Source of the DNA: Deltaproteobacteria bacterium
GTDB lineage: Bacteria > Desulfobacterota > Desulfarculia > Adiutricales > JAGVGV01
Length of the DNA stretch: 6,217 bases
NCBI GenBank assembly: GCA_015233515.1
Contig: JADFXS010000172.1
Location: forward strand, 1 to 6,217
Reading direction: 5' to 3'
This document shows, piece after piece, positions 1 to 6,217 of this stretch. Both the position numbers and the translations under genes were made by a program. Numbering within the stretch: the first letter of the stretch is position 1; each line of letters starts with the position of its first letter. The notes under the pieces were generated by a model. It was not told the DNA's origin and made no database searches. It was given only the letters and a program-made list of their open reading frames with translations.

Positions 1-2200
1 AAGATCTTTCGGTAATCTCTCCACCGCAATTCGGCTTCGGGCAGGCCACTCCCGTGGGAAAAGGCTTGCTGTTTTTACATTTCGGATATTTGGTGCAGGC
101 GAGAAACAGGCTGCCCTGCCGGCTGCGTTTCACGGTCATTTCCGCTCCGCAGCGGTCGCATTTGGGGTCCACGCCATCCGGAAAGGGCGGCAGGTTTTCC
201 GGAGACCCGTTTCCATCTACGGCTCGGGTATTTTTGCATTCCGGATAGCCGCTGCAAGCTAGAAAAGGTCCGTATTTTCCTTTTTTCAGAACCAGAGGTC
301 GGCCGCATTTTTCGCATATTTCCCCGGTCTCCGGAACTTCCATGCGAACGGGAATGATCTCACCCTGTTCATTTCGCGCAAAATCTATGGCGTTTTGGCA
401 TTCCGGGTACCGGCTGCAGGAAAGGAATGGGCCGTTGCGACCAAATTTCATGACCATCTCCGCTTCACAGCGATCGCATTTGACTTGAGTCTTCAATCCT
501 TCCCGCTTCAGGGACGTCATGGCTTCTTGGGCCCGGAGCATGTCCTGGTCGAATGGACCGAAAAACTGGGCCACGATTTCCCGCCATTGGACTCGGCCTT
601 CTTCTATTTCGTCCAGATGGTTTTCCATACCGGCGGTGAATTCCACGTCCATGATCCGCGGAAAGTTGGCCAATAACAAGTCACTGACGATGAAACCGAG
701 TTCCGTGGGCTGGAGCTGTCCCTTTTGCGAATCGACATACTCCTTGTCTTTGAGAGTGGAAATAATGGAAGCATAGGTACTGGGCCGGCCGATGCCGTTT
801 TCTTCCAACTCTTTTACTAAAGTGGCTTCAGTGAATCGCGGCGGCGCTTGAGTGAAATGTTGTTTAGGTTGGAGTTCCTTCAGCTTCAAGACTTGACCTT
901 CGGTCAGAGGCGGCAGAACTTCTCGGTCCTCCTGTTCGCCAAAATCATAAAGTTCCAGGAATCCTTTGAATTTGAGCACCGCGCCGGTAGCCCGGAAAAG
1001 ACCAGCGCCGGCGGCAATATCGGCCGTAGTCTGATCAAAAACCGCCGGGAGCATCTGGCTGGCCAAAAAGCGACGCCAGATAAGATCATATAGAGCCAAA
1101 AGTTGTCCGGAGAGATACGTCTTGACTTGTTCGGGACTTCGCATCGCGGAAGTCGGCCGTATGGCTTCGTGGGCGTCTTGAACACCTTTCTTGTTTCGGT
1201 AATGAACTGGTTTGTCCGGTAGGTTATGGGCGCCAAAACGATCGGTGATCACCTGCCGGGCTTCGGCGAGGGCGGTATCGGCCACGCGGACCGAGTCGGT
1301 ACGCATATAAGTAATTAAACCTACCGAACCTTCGGGGCCAAGTTCCACACCTTCGTATAACTTCTGAGCCAGGGCCATGGTCCGGGCGGCGGGCAGCTTG
1401 AGGCGGGCAAAGGCCGCTTGCTGTAATTGGCTGGTCGTAAATGAGGGTAAAGGCTGACGCTTTCGTTCCCGGCTGACCACGGATTTGATCACAAACGGTT
1501 GTCCCTTTACCGCCTTGATGATGGCTTCTGCTTCCGGTCCGGATTTTATTTCTATTTTTTTGTTTTCGTATTTATGCAGCTTGGCGGTGAACTCCTGATG
1601 ATCGGTCAGGAGCAGGGCGGTGAGGGACCAATATTCCTGGGGCCGGAAAGCAAAAATTTGCCGTTCCCGGTCCGTGATGATTCTTAAAGCTACGGACTGA
1701 ACCCGGCCCGCGGACAATCCCCGTTTAACTTTTTCCCAAAGGAGCGGAGACAGCCGGTAACCGACGAGACGGTCCAATATCCGACGGGCCTGTTGGGCAT
1801 CGAATCGCGGGATGGATAATTGCTCGGGATGAGTCAAGGCTTCACGGATGGCGGTCGGGGTGAGTTCGTGGAAAAGAACTCGTCTGAACTGGCGATCCTT
1901 GGCTTTCAGAACTTGAGCGATGTGCCAGGCAATCGCCTCGCCTTCTCGGTCCGGGTCCGGTGCCAAGTAGATCATCTCTTTGCCTTGAGCGGCTTTTTTC
2001 AGTTCGGCAATGACTTTTTGCTTGCCGGTAATGGTTATATATTCCGGAGTGAAGCCGTTTTCCACATCCACCCCCAGACGATTGACCGGCAGGTCCTGGA
2101 CATGGCCGATGGAAGCCTTGACTTCGAATTCCTTGCCTAAATATTTGCTTATGGTCCGGGCTTTCGCTGGTGATTCAACTATTAATAAAGATTTTGCCAT
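1..2200 (-). CDS. topA: DNA topoisomerase I (type IA), 3' end cut off by the window edge
   Basis: Cytoplasmic type IA topoisomerase that relaxes negatively supercoiled DNA by cutting one strand and passing the other. Translating leftward from the ATG ending at 2200 gives 733 residues with no stop before the edge. A TOPRIM domain fills about residues 1-115: LLIVESPAKA carries the catalytic Glu9, and DPDREGE gives the metal-binding Asp82, Asp84 and Glu86. GLSAGRVQS lies at 161-169. The active-site tyrosine is Tyr298 in LITYMRTDS, and GVQDAHEAIRPT (339-350) holds His344; the 46-residue Tyr-His spacing equals that of E. coli (Tyr319/His365). ENGIGRPSTYA (467-477) is another family signature. Zinc-ribbon motifs begin at Cys575, Cys629, Cys681 and Cys720, the last one incomplete. 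The start is set by the initial MAKSLLIVES and by an AAGG site 7 bases upstream. Its ATG overlaps the dprA stop (TAATG), which points to coupled translation. I see no frameshift or missing catalytic residue; identity is essentially certain. Confidence 0.97.
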   Translation of the reverse strand, partial: MAKSLLIVESPAKARTISKYLGKEFEVKASIGHVQDLPVNRLGVDVENGFTPEYITITGKQKVIAELKKAAQGKEMIYLAPDPDREGEAIAWHIAQVLKAKDRQFRRVLFHELTPTAIREALTHPEQLSIPRFDAQQARRILDRLVGYRLSPLLWEKVKRGLSAGRVQSVALRIITDRERQIFAFRPQEYWSLTALLLTDHQEFTAKLHKYENKKIEIKSGPEAEAIIKAVKGQPFVIKSVVSRERKRQPLPSFTTSQLQQAAFARLKLPAARTMALAQKLYEGVELGPEGSVGLITYMRTDSVRVADTALAEARQVITDRFGAHNLPDKPVHYRNKKGVQDAHEAIRPTSAMRSPEQVKTYLSGQLLALYDLIWRRFLASQMLPAVFDQTTADIAAGAGLFRATGAVLKFKGFLELYDFGEQEDREVLPPLTEGQVLKLKELQPKQHFTQAPPRFTEATLVKELEENGIGRPSTYASIISTLKDKEYVDSQKGQLQPTELGFIVSDLLLANFPRIMDVEFTAGMENHLDEIEEGRVQWREIVAQFFGPFDQDMLRAQEAMTSLKREGLKTQVKCDRCEAEMVMKFGRNGPFLSCSRYPECQNAIDFARNEQGEIIPVRMEVPETGEICEKCGRPLVLKKGKYGPFLACSGYPECKNTRAVDGNGSPENLPPFPDGVDPKCDRCGAEMTVKRSRQGSLFLACTKYPKCKNSKPFPTGVACPKPNCGGEITERS
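41..478 (-). repeat. Tandem zinc-ribbon motifs in the C-terminal part of TopA
   Basis: Four related Cys4 units in the topA frame. Unit 1 (about 398-478) pairs CDRC with CSRYPEC. Unit 2 (236-316) pairs CEKC with CSGYPEC. Unit 3 (77-160) pairs CDRC with CTKYPKC. Unit 4 begins at 43 with CPKPNC and is cut by the window edge. Units 1-3 use CX2C then CX5C; unit 4 opens with CX4C. In bacterial TopA such ribbons bind Zn and contact single-stranded DNA or RNA polymerase. This is protein-level repetition; the DNA itself is diverged. Confidence 0.9.
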
Positions 2201-3354
2201 TACTTAACCTTGGTATAAAGCTGGCCCGGGAGCATTTTCACCAGGCCTTTGAGTTCCATTTCCAGTAGGACGGCGGCCAGTTGCGGCGGCGTTCGACCGG
2301 TTTTCCGGGACAGAACGTCCACATGCAGGGGGTCGTCGTCAAGGATCGTCCAGATTTTATTTTCTTCGGGGCTCAGATCCGGGGTTTCGGGCTCGTCCGG
2401 CAGTCCATCCAGGAGCGGCCGTGAGCTTTGAGCAGATCGGCGTTTGATTTTTCCGCCCTGGAGCTGAGTTTCTAATTCGTTAATTATATCCTGCCCGGTT
2501 TCCACCAGGGCCGCGCCTTGTTTTATCATGGCGTGGGTTCCGGCGCTTTTGATCGATCCGGCTCGACCCGGCACGGCCATGACGTCCCGCCCTTGATCCA
2601 GAGCAAATCGGGCGGTGATTAAAGCGCCGCTTTTTTCCGCGGCTTCCACGACCACCACGGCCAGGGACAGGCCGGAGATAATTCTGTTTCGTCGTGGGAA
2701 GTTGCCGGCTTGCGGCCATGATCCCAAGGGAAATTCGGTGACCAAGGCTCCTGACTTCGGAACATCCGCCAGCAGATCGAGGTTGGGTTTGGGATAGTCG
2801 ATATCCAGGCCGCAGCCTAGGACGCCGATGGTTCGCCCGCCGGCCGAAATGGCGCCGCGATGGGCGGCGGCGTCAATGCCCACGGCCATGCCGCTGATCA
2901 CCGTAACGACGGCGGCGGATAATTCTCCGGCGATTCGAGCGGCAACAGCCCGGCCGTGTTCCGTGGCTCCCCGTGAGCCGACTATGGCCACCGCTGCTTG
3001 ATCCTCCTCTGGTTTCAACTCTCCGGCCACCCATAAAACCGGAGGCGGATCATCGATGTTTTTCAATAATCCCGGATAATCATCCTCTATCGACATAAGT
3101 AAACGATATCCTTGCCTGGTCGCCGCTTTAATTTCTCCCTCTACTTTATGGCCCCAGTCGAAACAGGTCAAGGCCTGGATGGTCTCATCCGGGAGATTAA
3201 AACCAGCCAAGTCATGTGGGCGGGTTTTGAACACGGCCGCGGGATCCGAAAAATGTTTAAGCAAATTGGCAAAACGGCGCGGACCGACTCCCGGGGTCAT
3301 GGCCAAGGCCAACCAATGAAACAGGTCGATGCGACGATTTCTCCAGTCTGTCAT
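2200..3354 (-). CDS. dprA: DNA-processing protein A (DprA/Smf)
   Basis: Cytoplasmic ssDNA-binding protein that in naturally competent bacteria protects incoming DNA and loads RecA; it is also widespread in species not known to be competent. The 384 residues show the full three-part layout. A helix-hairpin-helix/SAM-like N-terminus includes MTPGVGPRRFANLL (19-32). The Rossmann-type core covers about 80-290, with VAIVGSRGATEHG (122-134), SGMAVGIDAAAH (154-165), GVLGCGLDIDYP (177-188), FPRRNRIISGLS (219-230) and VVVEAAEKSGALITA (234-248). A winged-helix C-terminus (about 327-384) starts at LSPEENKIW, after a polar linker (300-326). The ATG ending at 3354 is the earliest possible start, because an in-frame TAG lies two codons upstream; its own ribosome binding site is weak (AGGG, 7 bases away). 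The stop shares one base with the topA start, so the two are one operon. A small ORF with a better binding site ends over the dprA start. Identity is firm; whether the host takes up DNA cannot be judged here. Confidence 0.96.
   Translation of the reverse strand: MTDWRNRRIDLFHWLALAMTPGVGPRRFANLLKHFSDPAAVFKTRPHDLAGFNLPDETIQALTCFDWGHKVEGEIKAATRQGYRLLMSIEDDYPGLLKNIDDPPPVLWVAGELKPEEDQAAVAIVGSRGATEHGRAVAARIAGELSAAVVTVISGMAVGIDAAAHRGAISAGGRTIGVLGCGLDIDYPKPNLDLLADVPKSGALVTEFPLGSWPQAGNFPRRNRIISGLSLAVVVVEAAEKSGALITARFALDQGRDVMAVPGRAGSIKSAGTHAMIKQGAALVETGQDIINELETQLQGGKIKRRSAQSSRPLLDGLPDEPETPDLSPEENKIWTILDDDPLHVDVLSRKTGRTPPQLAAVLLEMELKGLVKMLPGQLYTKVK
2208..2211 (-). promoter_or_regulatory. Ribosome binding site of topA inside the dprA 3' end
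   Basis: On the minus strand AAGG stands 7 bases before the topA ATG and lies within the last codons of dprA. It supports the topA start at 2200 and fits initiation by ribosomes finishing dprA. Confidence 0.6.
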
Positions 3355-3398
3355 GGCCTAACCCTGGCGAGGAAATAAAACAAGTTCAGCGAAGTCAT
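3351..3398 (-). CDS. Possible 15-residue leader peptide upstream of dprA
   Basis: A minus-strand ATG at 3398 opens a short ORF, MTSLNLFYFLARVRP, in a different frame from dprA. Its TGA (3353-3351) overlaps the dprA ATG as ATGA. A good ribosome binding site, AAAGGA, ends 8 bases before its ATG, better than the weak AGGG in front of dprA itself. It lies inside the transcript predicted from the promoter at 3428-3455. I recognise no homologue. It could act as a translational coupler that delivers ribosomes to dprA, or as an attenuating upstream ORF. Neither is shown, and a chance ORF of this length is quite possible. The support is the combination of binding site and exact stop/start overlap. Confidence 0.35.
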   Translation of the reverse strand: MTSLNLFYFLARVRP

Positions 3399-3427
3399 GT
3401 AACTTTTCCTTTGGGTCCGAGTCAAGT

Positions 3428-3455
3428 TTTATAAACATAATTACTTGGGAGTCAG
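3428..3455 (-). promoter_or_regulatory. Candidate sigma70-type promoter for dprA-topA
   Basis: Reading leftward, a -35-like CTGACT (plus coordinates 3450-3455, 4 of 6 matches) is followed after 16 bases by TATAAA (3428-3433, 5 of 6 matches). Transcription would start near 3421 and give a leader of about 65 bases that contains the 15-codon ORF. A weaker alternative is TTGACT at about 3420-3425 with a poor -10 box. Prediction is by eye only. Confidence 0.4.
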
Positions 3456-3465
3456 CCCGGATTCG

Positions 3466-3481
3466 TTGACCAAGGGGTCAA
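3466..3481. promoter_or_regulatory. Perfect inverted repeat over the glgP -35 box, possible operator
   Basis: TTGACC-AAGG-GGTCAA is a perfect 6-base inverted repeat with a 4-base centre. It covers the predicted -35 box of glgP and begins about 10 bases from the -35 box of the opposite promoter. A dimeric repressor here could block RNA polymerase at glgP and perhaps affect dprA. No U-rich tract follows and the arms are short, so a terminator is unlikely. The regulator is unknown and the operator role is inference. Confidence 0.4.
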
Positions 3482-3494
3482 ACAGTGATATATC
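3466..3494 (+). promoter_or_regulatory. Candidate sigma70-type promoter for glgP
   Basis: TTGACC (3466-3471, 5 of 6 matches to TTGACA) is followed after exactly 17 bases by TATATC (3489-3494, 4 of 6 matches). A TG at 3486-3487, one base before the -10 box, gives an extended -10 element. Transcription would start near 3501, leaving a leader of about 64 bases before the glgP ATG. It is the best-scoring arrangement I see on this strand of the gap. Its -35 box is one arm of an inverted repeat. Confidence 0.5.
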
Positions 3495-3552
3495 TTAGAT
3501 AGTATGGAATAAAATTAAAGTTTTGTCGGCCGCGAATTTTAAAATTATACAC

Positions 3553-3559
3553 GGAAAGG
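3553..3559 (+). promoter_or_regulatory. Ribosome binding site that decides the glgP start
   Basis: GGAAAGG ends 5 bases before the ATG at 3565. The frame could open 14 codons earlier at a TTG (3523), but that TTG lacks a clear ribosome binding site and the extra residues do not belong to the family's N-terminus. ATG 3565 is preferred. Confidence 0.75.
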
Positions 3560-3564
3560 TTTTC

Positions 3565-6111
3565 ATGAAAGCCAAAAAAGATTTCAAAGTGGTGCCTCGA
3601 TTGCCCGGCAGTCTGGAGGCCTTGCGACAACTGGCGTACAATGTAGTGTTCAGTTGGCATTCCGAAGTTCGTGACCTCTTCAAGCGTATCGATCCTCGTT
3701 TATGGTCGGATATCGGGCATAACCCGGTATTGATGCTCGGACTGGTGAGCCAGGAGCGTCTGAACGAACTGGCCGGCGACCCCGGATTCGTTTCGCAATT
3801 GGACGCCGTGAGCCGGGATATTGAAAGATATTTAACTAGACCTCGCCAGAAACAATTCGACGCCGAGGAAGGTTGGTTGGTCGCCTATTTTTCGGCCGAG
3901 TTCGGTCTGGCTACCTGTCTGCCTATTTATTCCGGCGGCTTAGGGATTCTAGCCGGCGATCACGTCAAAAGCGCCAGCGATTTAAACCTGCCTTTAGTCG
4001 GGGTGGGCCTATTGTATCAGGAAGGATATTTCTGCCAATATCTGAGCGCCGATGGATGGCAGATGGAAACCTACCCGGTCAACGATTTTGATAATATGCC
4101 CGTGGAAAGAGTTCGCGATCAGCAGGGACAACAGGTCAAAGTCACGGTCAATTTCAAGGACCAACTTGTGACCGTCGGATTATGGCTGGTTCATGTCGGG
4201 CGGATACCTTTGTATCTGTTGGATACCAATTTACCGGAGAATCCCCCGGACATCAGATTCACTACGGCCCAGCTTTACGGCGGCGATCGGGAAATGCGCC
4301 TCCGGCAAGAAATAGTTTTAGGGATCGGCGGGATACGAGCCTTAAAAGCCATTGGCTTGGAACCGACCATGGTGCACATGAACGAAGGACATTCCGCTTT
4401 TACCGCCCTGGAACGCATCAACATTTTACGCAAGGAAAAAGGGCTTTCCTTTGACGCCGCTCGAGAAGTCGTCCAGGCCAGCGCGGCATTTACGACTCAT
4501 ACTCCCGTGCCCGCCGGCAACGATACCTTTGATCCGGCATTGATTCATTCCTATTTAGGTGAATACACAAAAGAACTAGGTATCAACATCAAGGTGCTCA
4601 TGGGTTACGGTCGAGTCAACCCCAGGGATGAAAACGAACCCTTTGGCATGACTCCCCTGGCCTTGAGGTTGTCGGCTCATGCCAACGGCGTCAGCAAGCT
4701 GCATGGTCAAGTCTCTCGAGCCATGTGGCAGGGGGTCTGGCCTCACAACCCGGTTGAAGATGTGCCTATTGATCACGTCACTAACGGCGTCCATGTGCCC
4801 ACTTGGATATCCCGAGAGATTTCCCAAATTTTTGATCGGTATTTAGGCCCGAACTGGGCGGAAGACCCTGATAACGAACGAGTATGGGAGCAAGTGGATC
4901 AAATTCCCACCACGGAGTTATGGCGGGCCCATGTTCGCTGCCGGGAGCAGTTAGTGGCTTATGCGCGGCAACGTCTTTATTATCAGCTATCCCAGCGAGG
5001 CGCGCCGACATCCGAACTGCAGGCCGCCCTGGAAGTCCTGAATCCTGACAGCCTGACTATCGGCTTTGCCCGAAGATTCGCTACTTACAAACGAGCGACC
5101 TTACTTTTTCGCGAGCCTGATCAATTGGAGCAGATCATCAATAATCCGGACCGTCCCGTCCAGATGATCATCGCCGGCAAGGCTCATCCCCAGGATAACG
5201 AAGGCAAGCAATTCATCAAAACCATAATTCACTTAGCCCGCCAGGAACGTTTCCGTCGCCGGATCGTTTTTCTGGAAGATTATAACATGCACTTGGCCCA
5301 TTTGTTGGTGGCCGGGGCGGATGTCTGGTTGAATACGCCAAGGCGCCCTCTTAAGGCTTGCGGGACCAGCGGAATGAAGGCCATGGCCAATGGATCCTTG
5401 AATTTGAGCGTCCTGGACGGATGGTGGGACGAAGGCTACCACCGGGATTGCGGTTGGTCCATCGGTTATCGCGAAACTTACGCCGATTTGAATTTCCAAG
5501 ATGAAACCGAAGGTCGAGACTTGCTTAATTTGTTGGAAAAGCAAGTTGCGCCGCTGTTCTACGGTCGATCCAGTGACGGCGTTCCCCGCGGTTGGGTGGA
5601 AAAAATGCGGGCCGGCTTGCGCAAACTGGCGCCGATTTTCAATGCTCACCGCATGGTCCAGGATTACGCCGAAAAATTTTATATTCCCTGTTCCAAGCGT
5701 TATAGAACCCTGAGCCGGGACAATATGGCCGGCGCTAAGGAATTAGCCCAATGGCGCAGTAAAATCATGACTGGATGGAGTGACGTGGCCGTGGTTGACG
5801 TGACTTCCGGCAATGGCCAGGAAGCTTTTGTCGACGGTGAGATTCAGGTCACGGCTCGGGTCAGATTAGGCGGATTGTCTCCGGATGACGTCACGGTGGA
5901 GGCATATTTCGGCTCCTTGGACCATAATGGTGACTTCACGGTCCGAAATACCTCGGAACTGACTCCAACCGTCAGTGAAGGGGATGTGCACGAGTTCCAT
6001 GGCTTGGTTCCCTGCAAGATTCCAGGGCGTTTCGGGTTCACCGTGCGAGTCATGCCCAGTAAACGCCGATTGGAAAATCCCTTTGTGATGGGGCTGGTCG
6101 TCTGGGCTTGA
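3565..6111 (+). CDS. glgP: Alpha-glucan phosphorylase, DUF3417-containing type (GT35)
   Basis: Cytoplasmic PLP enzyme that cleaves alpha-1,4-glucans such as glycogen or maltodextrin with phosphate, releasing glucose-1-phosphate. From ATG 3565 it has 848 residues, normal for the bacterial and archaeal group with an N-terminal DUF3417 domain (about 8-100, with LPGSLEALRQLAYN). GGLGILAGDH begins at 124 (phosphate-site glycine loop), MRLRQE at 244, and THTPVPAGNDTF contains His312 (like rabbit His377). TNGVHVPTW carries Asn407, and ARRFATYKRA carries Arg504 and Lys509 (like Arg569/Lys574). CGTSGMK ends in the PLP Schiff-base Lys605. After about 739 comes a beta-rich C-terminal domain ending MGLVVWA, as in this subgroup. 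The phosphorylated N-terminal tail of animal phosphorylase is not apparent. Oddity: residue 597 is Lys where the (E)ASGT motif normally has Glu, a glucose contact. Transcribed divergently from dprA, and probably together with the ORF 46 bases downstream. Family is certain; the preferred glucan length is not readable. Confidence 0.95.
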   Translation: MKAKKDFKVVPRLPGSLEALRQLAYNVVFSWHSEVRDLFKRIDPRLWSDIGHNPVLMLGLVSQERLNELAGDPGFVSQLDAVSRDIERYLTRPRQKQFDAEEGWLVAYFSAEFGLATCLPIYSGGLGILAGDHVKSASDLNLPLVGVGLLYQEGYFCQYLSADGWQMETYPVNDFDNMPVERVRDQQGQQVKVTVNFKDQLVTVGLWLVHVGRIPLYLLDTNLPENPPDIRFTTAQLYGGDREMRLRQEIVLGIGGIRALKAIGLEPTMVHMNEGHSAFTALERINILRKEKGLSFDAAREVVQASAAFTTHTPVPAGNDTFDPALIHSYLGEYTKELGINIKVLMGYGRVNPRDENEPFGMTPLALRLSAHANGVSKLHGQVSRAMWQGVWPHNPVEDVPIDHVTNGVHVPTWISREISQIFDRYLGPNWAEDPDNERVWEQVDQIPTTELWRAHVRCREQLVAYARQRLYYQLSQRGAPTSELQAALEVLNPDSLTIGFARRFATYKRATLLFREPDQLEQIINNPDRPVQMIIAGKAHPQDNEGKQFIKTIIHLARQERFRRRIVFLEDYNMHLAHLLVAGADVWLNTPRRPLKACGTSGMKAMANGSLNLSVLDGWWDEGYHRDCGWSIGYRETYADLNFQDETEGRDLLNLLEKQVAPLFYGRSSDGVPRGWVEKMRAGLRKLAPIFNAHRMVQDYAEKFYIPCSKRYRTLSRDNMAGAKELAQWRSKIMTGWSDVAVVDVTSGNGQEAFVDGEIQVTARVRLGGLSPDDVTVEAYFGSLDHNGDFTVRNTSELTPTVSEGDVHEFHGLVPCKIPGRFGFTVRVMPSKRRLENPFVMGLVVWA

Positions 6112-6147
6112 TGCCGGGATTGAGATTGATTTCCCATGAAACGGAAT

Positions 6148-6152
6148 AGGTG
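6148..6152 (+). promoter_or_regulatory. Ribosome binding site of the right-edge ORF
   Basis: AGGTG ends 5 bases before the ATG at 6158. With no hairpin-plus-T terminator in 6112-6157, it suggests the ORF is read from the glgP transcript. Confidence 0.6.
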
Positions 6153-6157
6153 AAACC

Positions 6158-6217
6158 ATGACAGATCGAGCACAGTGGGCTGCGGCAAATGAAGATAAAG
6201 ACGCTATTATTTCCGGC
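6158..6217 (+). CDS. Start of an unidentified protein, cut off by the right edge
   Basis: ATG 6158 has a well-spaced AGGTG site and stays open for all 20 visible codons; an in-frame TGA at 6137 limits any longer start. The residues begin MTDRAQWAAANED and end DKDAIISG. That is too little to identify. The ending resembles the region before the HxDPF motif near the N-terminus of GlgB branching enzymes (E. coli has INALIAGHFADPF), and a branching enzyme next to glgP would make metabolic sense, but this is a guess. The spacing of 46 bases from glgP without a terminator suggests one operon. Confidence 0.6.
   Translation, partial: MTDRAQWAAANEDKDAIISG

Noticed and set aside
154..165. Nothing
   Set aside because: 
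395..676. A 93-codon plus-strand ORF and several similar ones across 54-2207.
   Set aside because: They lie antisense to the continuous topA frame, which carries all type IA signatures; their products show no recognisable domain.
3466..3481. The inverted repeat as an intrinsic terminator.
   Set aside because: Arms are only 6 bases, no T-run follows, and it lies between two divergent gene starts where no terminator is needed.
3523..3564. A longer glgP start at TTG 3523 (14 extra residues).
   Set aside because: No clear ribosome binding site precedes TTG 3523, while ATG 3565 has GGAAAGG at good spacing and matches the family's N-terminus.
5233..5649. A 138-codon minus-strand ORF.
   Set aside because: It is antisense to the catalytic core of glgP and is explained by codon bias of that gene.
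6111..6149. A 12-codon ORF starting in a TGATG overlap with the glgP stop.
   Set aside because: It lacks a convincing ribosome binding site, is very short and shows no motif; the following ORF has its own good site.
6136..6153. A 5-codon ORF from ATG 6136.
   Set aside because: No ribosome binding site and too short to mean anything.
6112..6157. Terminator after glgP.
   Set aside because: No stem with a following T-run can be formed by eye in these 46 bases.

Overview
The window is an ordinary bacterial chromosome segment with two divergent transcription units around an AT-richer gap of about 210 bases. Base composition is moderate by eye. The dprA-topA order and the DUF3417-type glucan phosphorylase would suit a member of Desulfobacterota (the former Deltaproteobacteria). 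That placement comes from general impression only and has low confidence.

Left two thirds, minus strand: dprA (DNA-processing protein A, 384 aa) is followed directly by topA (DNA topoisomerase I). They share a base in a TAATG stop/start overlap, so they form one operon with probable translational coupling. topA runs off the left edge: 733 residues are visible and open throughout, and the gene is cut inside its fourth C-terminal zinc-ribbon motif. A 15-codon ORF with a better ribosome binding site than dprA sits just before dprA and ends in an ATGA overlap with its start; it may be a leader peptide.

Gap 3355-3564: I see two head-to-head sigma70-like promoter candidates with their -35 boxes about 10 bases apart, and a perfect 6-4-6 inverted repeat over the rightward -35 box that could be an operator. 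No RNA gene or terminator is visible.

Right part, plus strand: glgP encodes an 848-aa alpha-glucan phosphorylase of the DUF3417 type (GT35) with recognisable PLP, phosphate and glucose site residues. The exception is a Lys where the family has a glucose-contacting Glu just before the PLP lysine motif. After 46 bases without a terminator, a second ORF with a good ribosome binding site begins and runs off the right edge. Its 20 visible residues are too few for identification; a glycogen branching enzyme is only a guess.

The leftward genes serve DNA metabolism (ssDNA handling in uptake or recombination, and relaxation of negative supercoils). The rightward genes serve storage-glucan breakdown. 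Nothing shows the two groups are functionally linked beyond sharing the intergenic control region. I found no mobile element, CRISPR array, tRNA or rRNA, and no convincing sign of a new multi-gene system.
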